Part shown: in pieces, positions 54,429 to 64,000 of the stretch
How positions within the stretch are numbered: the first letter of the stretch is position 1
Layout of the letters: the number at the start of each line of letters is the position of its first letter
Origin: Aegilops tauschii subsp. strangulata
Taxonomy: Eukaryota > Streptophyta > Magnoliopsida > Poales > Poaceae
Direction of reading: 5' to 3'
NCBI RefSeq assembly: GCF_002575655.3
Contig: NC_053036.3
Span: 161,734,627 to 161,798,626 of the forward strand
Length of the DNA stretch: 64,000 bases
The notes under the pieces: model-generated
What the model saw: only the letters and a program-made list of their open reading frames with translations
Database searches by the model: none
Told to the model about the DNA's origin: nothing
Position numbers and translations under genes: made by a program

Positions 54429-57216
54429 TGTAACATCCCAAATTTTCAATTTGGAATGTTATACATAGATCATCCATGCATATCATATTTTACTGCATTT
54501 CGTTTAGCCATCCTCGAAATCCTAAGCAACTCAAGGACCCTCGGAGAGAGTTGGGGATTTCATTGCTTTCATATTTGAATTTTATCAAATATTGAAACGA
54601 GGATTTTGGTTTTAATTATTTTTCTCTCCGAAAATATTTCATATTAAAATATACGAGAGGAGATAATATGAATTCTCCAAAATGATTGAAATATTTGAGG
54701 AAAAATATTAAAATCAAATATTTGATTTTATTGCTATTTTATTTGCATTAGAAAAATTGCATGTTTTTAACAATTGCATTTTAGGGCCAAGAAAATGTTC
54801 ATCTCGTTCGAAATATTTTATTTAGACGGTGAAAATTTGTTTTGGCATTTTTAGATTTTTATTTTATTTTCTAGGATTTATTTAAGTTCCGGTGAAATTA
54901 TTTTAAAAAAAAATCTCAGCGCCCGACTCGGCCGAAGCCCAGTCGAGCCGGCCGGCTAGCCCCGCGCCGCCGTCTCCCTCCAGGAGACCGGGAGGCCGCC
55001 GCCGCCCCGGCCCCGAGTCCGGCCGGGACTCCTCCCACGCCGCCTTGCCCCCTCCCCCAAGCAAGCCCCCTCCTTTAAATACGCCGCCCCCGGACCCCCC
55101 CCCACCACCAACCCCGCCGCCTGCATCGCCCCGCCCCGCAGCGCCGCACGCTGCCGCCTAGCCGCGCCGCGCCGCCTAGCCGCGCCGCGCCGCCGCCCTT
55201 TGCCGCCGCTCGCCGTTGCCGCCTGCCGCCGCCCCGCGCCGCCCGCCGCCGAGCCCCACCTCGCCGGAGCTGCCCTGCCTCGCCGGAGGTATATGCCGCC
55301 GCCGCCATCGTTCGGTTTTATTCTAAAACCGATCCGGTTTTTTTCTTGAAAACCCTAGTTCGTTTTTAGATCAGTTCGCCAGTTTTCTGGGTTTAGTTTA
55401 TATAGCGCACGTTCGTCCGTACGTTCGTTTTAATGAACGGTTTTCGCTCGTTAGTTACAGACAACGAACGTTCGTTCGTTAGCCTGTTCGTCAGTTTTCT
55501 TTTTGTCAGATTTTCCGCGATTATTTTCGATCGCGATTTCTGATCCGATTTTCGTTTCAGTTTATCTTTTCGCTCGTTTATCGGAATCAGGCGATTCAAG
55601 CGCCTAGATCTTCGTCTCGAAACCCTCTTTCTGTTTAATCAACTTGAACAAGATTTTGGTACTGTAAAATTTGACTTTAGTTCAGATTAGTAAACGGATC
55701 TTGTTTCTTTCGCAGTTTGAGTTTCGTTGCTTCGTTTGATTTGATTCTTTCTGCAAACCGGAGTTCTTAAGTTGAACTTTCTGGTCAATTCTTCTTATTT
55801 GAGTTTTACCGTGATTCTTTGCTTGATTGCTTATGTATGCTATTGTTTGTTTGCGATAGAATTCCCGGAGTGCGAAGCATGCTACTACGAGTCCCTAGGT
55901 TTTGCGGATCGTCAGCAAGGCAAGTAACACATTGATCATACTCCTTTCATACCCAATTTTTATGCATTAGTTCCAATCCTCAAACATTGCATGATTAGGA
56001 TGTGATTAACATGTGGGTTGGGATGTAGTTGATGAGGTAGAACCTATTGCCCTGTTATATTCAAATCTTTGGGAGTTACTTCTACGTATTGCTTATATTG
56101 CTATGCTATTCTCGTAGACGTGGATTGGGTGAGTGAAATCCATGACAGATGTGAGATTGTTAATTAATGGTTCAACTTAAGGTGGCAACTTTAATACACA
56201 TCTGGGTGGATTGCTTGTCGGGCACCTGGAGAATCCAATGTTGTCCTAGGATATCCCGGAGTACCCGTGTGATCATCCTAAGGTCCGCCACCCAGGCTCA
56301 AAGGGAACTGAGATATTTTCATGCTAGAAACTTCCGTGTGCAGCCACAAGCTATTATGGGCTCTAGCATAGTTGAGTAAGTTGCATGAGCTCTTGAAGAG
56401 GTGGATCAGCAGGTAGAGGGATGTAGGTTTGGTATGGTCTGCCCGGAGTAAAGAGTTAATGTTTCTGAAAGACTGTGTCTCGGTCATCCGTTTCTCAAAC
56501 ACCTTGTAGTGCGAGAAATCCAACGGAGGAGATCGAGTCTTGTGGGGAAAAGTGCGCAAACCTCTGCAGAGTGTACAATCTAATCATGGTTAGCCGTGTC
56601 CCCGGTTATGGACAATCTTGAGTATCTAGTACTTGGAGTATCCTAAGTATCTCATCACTCTTAATTAATATTGTTGGGTTGATAATTACTTTAATTGGGA
56701 TTGAGTTGGAGGAACCTTCTCAATGATGTTTCAACTACCATGATATTTAAATAAAACTTATTCCATTGTTGTAGGGAAAAACTGGCTTTTCGCAAAAACT
56801 ATAACCATACAGCTTTCCACCAGCCAAATATGCATGTAGTGATAGCATTATTCTGTTCTTGCTCTACTGTGTTATATTGCTAGCATATTCCATGTGCTGA
56901 CCCGTTTCCGGGCTGCAACGTATTATGTTGCAGACTTTCAGACGAGGAGTAAGGTTTGTTAGGTCGTTGCCGTGCAGCTCAGCTATGCCGTTGGAGTTGA
57001 TGGACTCACTTTATCTTCCAAGCCTTCCATTGTTATCGTATTAGATGGCCTTAAGCCATATTTATTGTAATAAGTTCTCTTTTGAGACATTCGATGTAAT
57101 AAGTGTGTGATTGCTACTCTGTTATAAATCCTTCGAGTACTGTGTGTGTCCGCATTACCGATATAGGGATGACATTGAAGCACAGAGACTTGACCGTTTG
57201 AGGTCGGGTCGCTACA
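54429..57216 (+). repeat. 5' LTR of the second Tekay-type element
   Basis: It starts TGTAACATCCC and ends GGGTCGCTACA before the primer site. A TTTAAATA box lies at 55074-55081 within a GC-rich stretch, followed by a GCC-rich leader. The partner LTR is absent, so the ends rest on the terminal motifs and primer site. Confidence 0.8.
55074..55081 (+). promoter_or_regulatory. Probable LTR TATA box
   Basis: TTTAAATA lies in GC-rich DNA 645 bases into the LTR. Confidence 0.55.
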
Positions 57217-57219
57217 AGA

Positions 57220-57231
57220 TGGTATCACAAC
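57220..57231 (+). other. Mutated primer binding site
   Basis: TGGTATCACAAC lies three bases after the LTR and differs from TGGTATCAGAGC at two positions. Confidence 0.75.
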
Positions 57232-57323
57232 ACACGCTGAGTGTAGGACACGACCACTAAGATAAGCCATAGGTCACTCTTCTCTACTCATTTCTGACTC
57301 CTCTCCATTTTCTACTCTTTAGG

Positions 57324-58055
57324 ATGGCGGATTTGAAGAACAAGTTTGCACAACCGGATGAAGACACACCCTTTGGACGCCACTTGAAGGAAGTCACTAG
57401 GTACTTGAACATCAGGATACCAAGCTTCACGGGGACTTACAACGCCACTTTACCAGAAGAGGAGCGCTGGATGATTCAAGTTCAAGTACCAGGAAGGACG
57501 TTCTCGCCAACTACTAAGCCCATAGAATTTTCTTTCGAAGCACCCACCTGGACCCTAGGCAAGAGCATGGCAGCCCACATTACCATGGGACGCATTGGAG
57601 AAGTCTACAACAAGGATCTTAAGGACACTATCTATCAGATATGTGGGCGCCGAGATGAGCAATGGGACATGATCAGCACCAAGAAGGACAGATCCATTGC
57701 AGCTTTCATCCAGGAGTTAAACCAGCACATTCGACGCCAGGAGAATCAGATGTGCACAGACATGATAGATTTGAAGAAGGCGAAGACAAGGATCATCGAG
57801 CTAGAGGAAGAACTCAAGTCTACACGCGATGGATATGAGGAGGAAATTGCAACACTATTGGAGAAGAATGACGACCTGATAAAGAAGATCGGAGTATTCA
57901 TGGGAGATCCCGCGCCGGGAGGAGAGGACGACGATTCCACTTGCACGGAGAACTACATCATCATCGACGACACCAACTCCGACCCCAGTGATGATGAATT
58001 TGAAGACGAAGCTGGAGCAGACATCATGGAGTCTTCCACCGATCAAAATGTCTAG
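57324..58055 (+). CDS. Extra coiled-coil ORF ahead of gag, second Tekay-type element
   Basis: This intact 243-residue ORF lies between the primer site and gag. Residues 45-105 have a strand-like part (RWMIQVQVPGRTF) and a stretch with LGKSMAAHITMGRIGEVY. Residues 125-190 are a likely coiled coil (ARTRIIELEEEL-like heptads), and the tail from 196 is strongly acidic. It is in the same position as the 263-residue ORF of the first Tekay-type element (5727-6518), and both have a short strand-like part followed by an alanine-containing helix ending near a Tyr. Common origin is possible but unproven. Function unknown. Confidence 0.7.
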   Translation: MADLKNKFAQPDEDTPFGRHLKEVTRYLNIRIPSFTGTYNATLPEEERWMIQVQVPGRTFSPTTKPIEFSFEAPTWTLGKSMAAHITMGRIGEVYNKDLKDTIYQICGRRDEQWDMISTKKDRSIAAFIQELNQHIRRQENQMCTDMIDLKKAKTRIIELEEELKSTRDGYEEEIATLLEKNDDLIKKIGVFMGDPAPGGEDDDSTCTENYIIIDDTNSDPSDDEFEDEAGADIMESSTDQNV

Positions 58056-58250
58056 ATGACCACCAAATGATAGTAGTATTCCCCCATGTATATAGTAGTA
58101 GCTGAGAACTTTTACGATAGTTCTAGACTATTTGTATGCCCTTGCTTGATTGATTGAGTGAAATGATTGTGTTTGTCTCATGTGCATATGGGTAGTGCTT
58201 TCTCACTAGACCCCTTTTCTATTCTAATCTCTCCCCTCTAAACCCGCCAG

Positions 58251-59672
58251 ATGCCTCCGAGACGTGACACCGGATTTGCCTTCCCGCCAGAGCTCACTCA
58301 GTTGATCCAGCAGCAGAATGCCTTGATGCAATTGTTAGTCCAGAACCAAGGCAACAACAACAACCCGCCTCCAGTTGACAACTTAGCTCGCTTCCTGAGG
58401 TTGCAGCCACCGGTATTTTCCAGTAGCACCGAGCCTATAGTTGCAGATGATTGGCTACGCCGTATTGTAAGGGAGTTCACCACCGCAGGTTGCACAGATG
58501 CTGAGAAGGTGCACTTTGCCGCACATCAATTGGATGGACCAGCAGCCTCATGGTGGGAGAATTATACGGCCACTTTCCCTATAGCCAACATCACTTGGGA
58601 TCAGTTTCAGCAAGCTTTCCGCACAACCCATGTCTCAACTGGAGCTATGAATATGAAGAAGCGTGAGTTTCGCAACTTACGCCAGGGGAACCGTACTATG
58701 GCTCAGTACGTGGATGAGTTTAGCAAGTTATCTCGCTATGCCCCTGATGATGTGGCCACCGATGCCGCAAAGGAGGAGAAGTTTATGGAAGGGCTGAATG
58801 ATGAGATGAGCATGCAGTTGATGGTAGCAACATTCAACAACTACCAGGAGTTGGTAGATAAGGCTCCTATGATTGAAGGGAAGTAGCAGCAAATTGAGAG
58901 CCGTAAGAGGAAGTATGGGGAAGGGAGGTATAACTCAGGAGCCCAGCAGAAGCCTCGCCTAACCCCGAACTCGGGAGGACTTGTTCATAACCATGGAGGC
59001 CATAACCACATCGGAGGAAGTTCGCATAACCACAATGGTTCTAAGAATGGGAATGGGAATGGAACAAACAACAATCAGAATCGCTCCAACCCAGCCACAC
59101 CCGCCAAGAGAGATCTAAGTCACATTACTTGCTTTAAGTGCGGGAAGACTGGACACTATGCCACGGAGTGCCCTGAAGCGAAGAATGGAAACGGCAATGG
59201 GAGTGCTGGGAAGAAGCCCAATCCATTCAACAAAGGACAAGTGAACCACGTTAACGTGGAGGAGGTTGAAGAGCAGCCAGACGTGGTTATAGGTAAGTTT
59301 TTGGTTAAGTCTTTTACCGCCCTTGTTCTTTTTGATACTGGTGCATCACATTCATACATATCAAGGGGATTCATGGATAAGTTTAAACCACCAACCCAAA
59401 CCCTTAGGACCCCTCTGTTAGTGAGTTCACCTGGAGCAGAGTATATGGCTAGTCGATGGTGCGACCAGATACCCTTAACCATTGGTAGCCATGTTTTTCC
59501 GTCCGACCTAATAATCTTGGAGTCACAAGGATTGGATGTGATATTAGGCATGGACTGGATGTCAAAGTATGGAGGAAGCATTGACTGTGCTAGTAAGTCG
59601 ATTTATCTCACCACCCCGGAGGGAAAAGGATTAAGTATGTATCTAGGCATGCGCCTAGGAGGAGCCAAGTAA
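58251..59672 (+). pseudogene. Gag and protease, second Tekay-type element
   Basis: The frame starts MPPRRDTGFAFPPEL and has the gag domain (AASWWENYTATFPI, REFRNLRQGNRTMAQYVDEF) and a CCHC knuckle (CFKCGKTGHYATECP). The protease is LFDTGASHSYIS, with the catalytic site intact, followed by LDVILGMDWMSKYGG. A TAG at 58884-58886 interrupts gag. A TAA at 59670-59672 separates protease from pol in the same frame. Confidence 0.88.
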
Positions 59673-60812
59673 TACCCTCACGGGAGTTGTTCAGGAGGAA
59701 GTTCCTGTAGTGAGGATTACCCGGATGTTTTTCCAGAGGAGTTACCAGGCATGCCACCGGATCAAGACATCGAGTTTTTGATAGAACTGTTGCCAGGCAC
59801 CGGGCCTATATCAAAGCGACCATACCGGATGCCCGCAAATGATCTGGAGGAGATTAAGAAGCAGATCAAGGAGTTATTGGAGAAAGGTTACATTCGACGG
59901 AGTTCATCACCATGGGGAGCCCTAGTGCTTTTGGTTGAGAAGAAAGATAAGTCTCTAAGAATGGTTGTTGATTATCGTGCGTTAAATGAAGTGACGATCA
60001 AGAACAAATACCCACTGCCGATGATCAATGATTTGTTTGACCAGCTGCAAGGAGCTAAGGTGTTTTCAAAGATCGATCTGCGATCAGGATATCACCAGCT
60101 GAAGATTCGAGAGAAGGATATACCAAAGACAACATTCACCACACGGTACGGGTTGTATGAGTATACGGTCATGTCGTTTGGACTGACTAACGCCCTTGCC
60201 TACTTCATGAGCTTGATGAACAAAGTGTTCATGGAATATTTGGATAAGTTTGTTGTGGTGTTCATTGATGATATAATGGTATACTCGAAGAATGAGGAGG
60301 AGCACAAGGAGCATTTGCGTTTAGTTCTCGAGAAACTCAGGGAACATCAGTTGTATACCAAGTTCAGGAAATGCGAGTTTTGGTTGAAGGAAGTCGGATT
60401 CCTTGGACATGTTATATCAGGAGAAGGTATAGCGGTAGACCCCACCAAGGTTCAGTCAGTCACTGAATGGTTGGCACCCACTTCAGTTAGCGAGATCCGC
60501 AGTTTCCTTGGACTCGCGGGATACTACCGAAGATTCATTGAGAATTTTTCCAAGATTGCAAAGCCAATGGCGGAGTTATTGAAGAAGGATACTAAATTTA
60601 ATTGGACGGAAGAATGTGAGGCAAGTTTTCAGGAGTTAAAGAAACATTTGACTACAGCCCCAGTGCTGATTCTGCCGGATATACGCAAGGATTTCCAAGT
60701 GTATTGCGACACCTCTCGCCTAGGACTTGGAAGTGTGCTTATGCAGGAAGGAAGAGTTGTTTCGTATGTCTCGACAACTAAAACCGCACGAATTGAATTA
60801 TGCCACGCATGA
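59673..60812 (+). pseudogene. Reverse transcriptase, second Tekay-type element
   Basis: In frame with protease: [15 protein letters not shown], the catalytic [13 protein letters not shown] motif, the thumb and the [17 protein letters not shown] block. RNase H begins at [11 protein letters not shown], where the usual Ala of YCDAS is Thr. A frameshift near 60765 ends the frame. Confidence 0.9.
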
Positions 60813-61418
60813 TTTGGAGTTAGCAGCAGTAGTGCATGCGCTCAAGACTTGGAGACATTACCTTATTGGAAACCGTTGTGATGTGTACACGGATCATAAG
60901 AGTTTGAAGTACATTTTCACACAGAAGGAGCAGAACCTTAGGCAGAGGAGATGGTTGGTGCTTATAAAGGATTATGACATGAAGCTTCACTATCATCCAG
61001 GCAAGGCTAATGTCGTAGCCGACGCTTTGAGCCGGAAGAGTTATGCTAACACCCTAGTGAGCACGGGATTGCCAAAGGAGTTAGCAGAGGATCTCAGGGA
61101 CCTTCGATTGGAGATTGTTCCTAGCGGTTTTGTTGCAACAATGGAGGTTCAGTCTACATTGTTAGGAAAGATTCGAGAAGCTCAGAAGGATGACAAAGAG
61201 ATTGCCGAGATAAAAGAGAGAATGAGCAAGGGAAAGGCCAAAGGTTTTCGTGAGGATGAGCACGACACCTTATGGTTTGAGGACCGTGTTTATGTGCCCA
61301 ATAACACAGAAATCAGGAAGTTAATACATCAGGAGGCTCATGACTCACCATACTCGATACACGCCAGAAACACCAAGATGTATTTGGATTTGAAGGAACG
61401 TTTCTGGTGGACTGGTAT
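60727..61418 (+). pseudogene. RNase H and integrase zinc finger, second Tekay-type element
   Basis: After the frameshift this frame has [40 protein letters not shown] and the end of RNase H ([15 protein letters not shown]). The first histidines of the integrase zinc finger follow ([19 protein letters not shown]). Similarity stops at FWWTG. Confidence 0.88.
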
Positions 61419-62221
61419 TGTCGTGGAATTGTCACGGCAGATGTCCTCGAGCTAGGACTTAGTCATGGAGCCATCGCAGCTAGGAAGCTTAAAGGGGTTA
61501 AACGGGACAAGGAACACGGGGGTATCCTTGTTCGGCCCCTTACGGTGAAGGTAAAAGCCTACGTCCGGTTGAGGTGGTATTGATTGGGGTTTCGATGACC
61601 AGGGAGCTTAATTGCTATGCCTGGCTCTCGACGAGATCTTACTCCTTCCTAAACCGCCGCCGGGTCGTCCCTTTATATAGAGAAGTTGACGCCCAACGGC
61701 TTTCAGAGTCCCGGCCGGCTCATAAGAGTGTCCGGCTCAGACTCTCAACTATTCTTGCCTTACACTACAAGTCTTGCCACACGGCGGTTTATCACTACGG
61801 GCCTTAAGCCATCTCCGGGTCTTAGGCCCATCATTGACCCGCCGTCTTCAAGCTCGGTACTGGGCTTCGCGTGATGACCATTATTAGTAACCCGGCCCTC
61901 CTGGCGGGTGACTCTAAGGGTTATATCCTCAACATTAGGCCCCAGATTGATTTGAACCGGTTCATGTCAATCTTCAATTCTTTTGAGAGAAAAGATCTTC
62001 CGGCTTATGGTCGTGTGAAGGTTATAACCCGCCGTGACGTCATCTTCTGGATTCCTGGTAACCCGCCATGACGTCATTTTCCATTAAGTCCATTTTTTTA
62101 TCCCACCATATCCTCAACGGATCTTATCTTTAAAGGCCATCCCGAAAATCGAGGCGTTTTTGAGGTGAGATAATCACGTCGTGGCCTCCTCGTTTCTCGC
62201 GCCCACTTATGAGCCTCACCT
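61419..62221 (+). other. LTR-like or terminal sequence of the last element, no gene
   Basis: No coding region. A TTTATATAG motif lies at about 61672, and CATGACGTCATTTTC at 62068 echoes GTGACGTCATCTTC at 62034. Confidence 0.55.
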
Positions 62222-62230
62222 TATAAATAG
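62222..62230 (+). promoter_or_regulatory. Probable TATA box for the intron-containing ORF
   Basis: TATAAATAG is followed by GC-rich leader. A donor (CACCT/GTAAGT, 62411) and an acceptor (CATAG at 62975-62979) suggest a leader intron of about 570 bases ending 15 bases before the ATG. Confidence 0.6.
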
Positions 62231-62994
62231 CCCGGCCCATGAGTCTCCAGGTACTTGTGGCCTCCATCGTCTTCCTCCTCTCGCCACTGTACTGTCGCGC
62301 GAGCTCCGCCGTCGCCGCCGCGGGTTTCCTCGTCTTCACCAACTCAGGCCGCTGCATCAACCTGACGTGACTAGAGAAACGCGACGAACCCCCGCCGTAA
62401 CTCCGCACCTGTAAGTCCCTGCACCTCTCCACCGTAGATCCGCATTAGGGTTCCACTGTTCTTCCTCTGTTCTTCGCTGTTCTTCTCGAATTCTCTGTAG
62501 TTCTGCCACTATAGTCATGTTTGATCCAAGAGTAGTACAGAGCTCCTGCGGTAGTTGTTGCACATCCATTTTTCCACTAGTAGATCCCCTTTGTTTGAAA
62601 TAAGATCCCACTCTGAATCCATGAACTTCTTCTGCGTCAGTTCTAGGTCTAGAAATTTTTCCTTTTAGCCAACCGTTTGATCCAAAATAATTACTGCGAT
62701 ATGTGAAACTTGTTTTCACCACACTTAGTCAAAAATTGCATCTGCTGAGCTATGGCGGCTCACATTTCTGGCTTAAAAGAAACCACGCGCTCTAAAATTT
62801 CGGCCCATTTATGATAAAGCTATAGACAATTTGAATTACTTACGATGCCCTCAGCGGCTTAGATAACCCGATGCACTTAGCCATATGTCATTAGGCCCCT
62901 TCATAAGCCGCCATTTGAGTATTGAACTGTAGACGTCTGCCGGCTTATAATTGAACCGGACATTTTCCTTTTGTCATAGGCTTCATCTTTCAAA

Positions 62995-64000
62995 ATGCCT
63001 CCTAAAGCTCCCAAGGCCCCCATCACGTGCAACTGGATGAGATCCAATGTCACCGACGACACTTTAGCTGATTTCGTAAAGACGGGTTACTTGCCCAAGA
63101 AGGAAATCATGTCTTATCGCGCCCCTGACCCGTCAGAGGAGAGACCTCAACCTAGAGATGGTGAGGTGGTGATATTTGCTGATCACATGAGCCGGGGCTT
63201 CGCACCGCCCGGCTCAAAATTCTTTAGGGATGTTCTGAACTTCTTCGATCTGCGGCCGCAAGACATAGGACCCAATTCCGTGTCAAATATATGCAACTTC
63301 CAAGTATTCTGTGAAGTCTATCTTGGAGAAGAGCCCAGCCTGCTACTCTTTAGAGAGCTATTTTATCTGAACCGCCAGAATGAGTGCGCCAACGGGCCAA
63401 GCCTGGAACTTGGTGGAATCTCCATTCAACGCCGGAGAGACTGCCTCTTTCCTTATGCTGAGCTGCCAAGCCATCCAAAGGACTAGAACCAGACATGGTT
63501 CTACTGCCAGGATACTTCTCCGGCTGACGAGAGCCCTCTGCCCGGCTTTCGTGCCCTGCGTCTGGAGCCAAATCACCCTCTGCCAGACAAACTCTCTCAA
63601 GCTGAGCGTCAACCTCTGATCCCCACCATCAATAAGATCAAGGCTCTCCTGGGAAACGGCCTCAACGACATTGATCTGGTCCGGGTTTGGATCTCTTGGC
63701 GGGTGATCCCCTTGAGCCGCCGCCCCGGCTTAATGTGTGCTTACACGGGCCGGAAGGATGACCCTCTGCGGCACAGCCCCAACGATCTTCCTGAGGACGT
63801 TGTGGACGACATGACCAAGTCTCTCCTGAATGAGAGCTTAGCCGACTGTGGGAGAACCGGCCTGAACCCCTTCTGCCAAGCTAACCCGGCTCCGGCGGTA
63901 AGCCACTGACTTGAACACCTTGGTTTTCTTTTTAATAGTTTCCATCTGAACCTTAAGAAATCTTTGCTGTATGTTTCAGGCTAATGACAAGTTCTGGAAG
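62995..64000 (+). pseudogene. Gypsy-type transposon ORF (PF04195-like) with an intron and one stop
   Basis: Exon 1 runs from ATG 62995 (MPPKAPKAPITCNWMRSNV) to 63897. Conserved blocks include VVIFADHMSRGFAPPGSKF, QDIGPNSVSNICNFQVFCEV, LFYLNRQNECANG, SIQRRRDCLFP and WRVIPLSRRPGLMCAYTG. The only interruption is TAG at 63484-63486, where relatives have Trp (PKDWNQTWFYCQ). A GTAAGC donor at 63898 and a TTTCAG acceptor at 63979 define an 82-base intron, and exon 2 (63980 on, ANDKFWK) continues in phase. The role is unknown; the family occurs with plant gypsy elements. The window ends inside exon 2. Confidence 0.78.

Larger units (their letters stand above)
54429..61418 (+). mobile_element. Second Tekay-type Ty3 element, plus strand, truncated in integrase
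   Basis: It has a 2.8-kb 5' LTR, a mutated primer site, an extra coiled-coil ORF, gag-protease and pol up to the integrase zinc finger (ERFWWTG). There it is replaced at 61419 by another element. The reverse transcriptase resembles that of the first Tekay-type element, but the LTRs are unrelated, so they are different families. Two in-frame stops and one frameshift are visible. Confidence 0.87.
61419..64000 (+). mobile_element. Large gypsy-type element, 5' part only
   Basis: It begins TGTCGTGGAATTGTCACGG where the Tekay pol breaks off, an LTR-like TG start. About 1.5 kb of non-coding sequence with TATA-like motifs (61675, 62222) precedes an intron-containing ORF that resembles the putative gypsy-type transposon family (PF04195) of grasses. 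No primer site or LTR end was identified, so the class is inferred from the ORF. It runs off the right edge. Confidence 0.65.

Overview
The window looks like intergenic plant DNA from a large grass genome, most likely a Triticeae species (wheat, barley or a relative). The evidence is the transposon content: a BARE1/Angela-type copia element with 1.74-kb LTRs, two Athila-type elements with aspartate-tRNA primer sites, two Tekay-type chromovirus relatives, a CACTA element whose terminus starts CACTACAAAAAAA, and Stowaway-type MITEs. No prokaryotic signature (operons, ribosome binding sites, CRISPR) was seen. Nearly all long reading frames belong to transposons, and most carry in-frame stops or frameshifts.

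Layout from left to right. 1-10236 is a minus-strand Tekay-type Ty3 element with a 3.55-kb 5' LTR on the right and a 3' LTR cut by the window edge; it has an extra ORF ahead of gag. It sits in the left LTR of an Athila-type element (10237-17481), whose right LTR was in turn hit by a SIRE/Maximus-like copia element (17482-27654). The copia gag is split by a 4.3-kb non-autonomous LTR element (21120-25415) with 274-bp LTRs and a perfect CAAAT target duplication. The copia element stops before its reverse transcriptase, where a second Athila-type LTR begins (27655-31289); this element encodes one unfamiliar acidic protein instead of gag-pol. A CACTA terminus starts at 31290, followed by a 111-bp repeat array, minus-strand exon-like ORFs and an 0.86-kb tandem duplication that carries a Stowaway MITE in each copy.

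From 38350 to 49177 lies CT-rich DNA made of two roughly 0.97-kb tandem units; the second is split by the Angela element (40234-48816, target duplication GTCCA). 49425-52015 is a three-exon F-box/FBD pseudogene with at least four lesions. 53247-53816 is a small unidentified gene with a TATA box and one in-frame stop; a 28-bp-stem hairpin lies upstream. 54429-61418 is the 5' part of a plus-strand Tekay-type element, also with an extra ORF before gag. It is cut at 61419 by another large element, which carries an intron-containing gypsy-type ORF (PF04195-like) and runs off the right edge.

The nesting gives a relative age order. The Athila element is older than the Tekay and copia insertions in its LTRs. 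The copia element is older than the 4.3-kb element inside it, and the CT-rich duplication is older than Angela. The only candidate host genes are the F-box pseudogene and the small gene at 53.2 kb. The least explained parts are the non-gag ORFs of the LTR elements and the non-coding 4.3-kb element.
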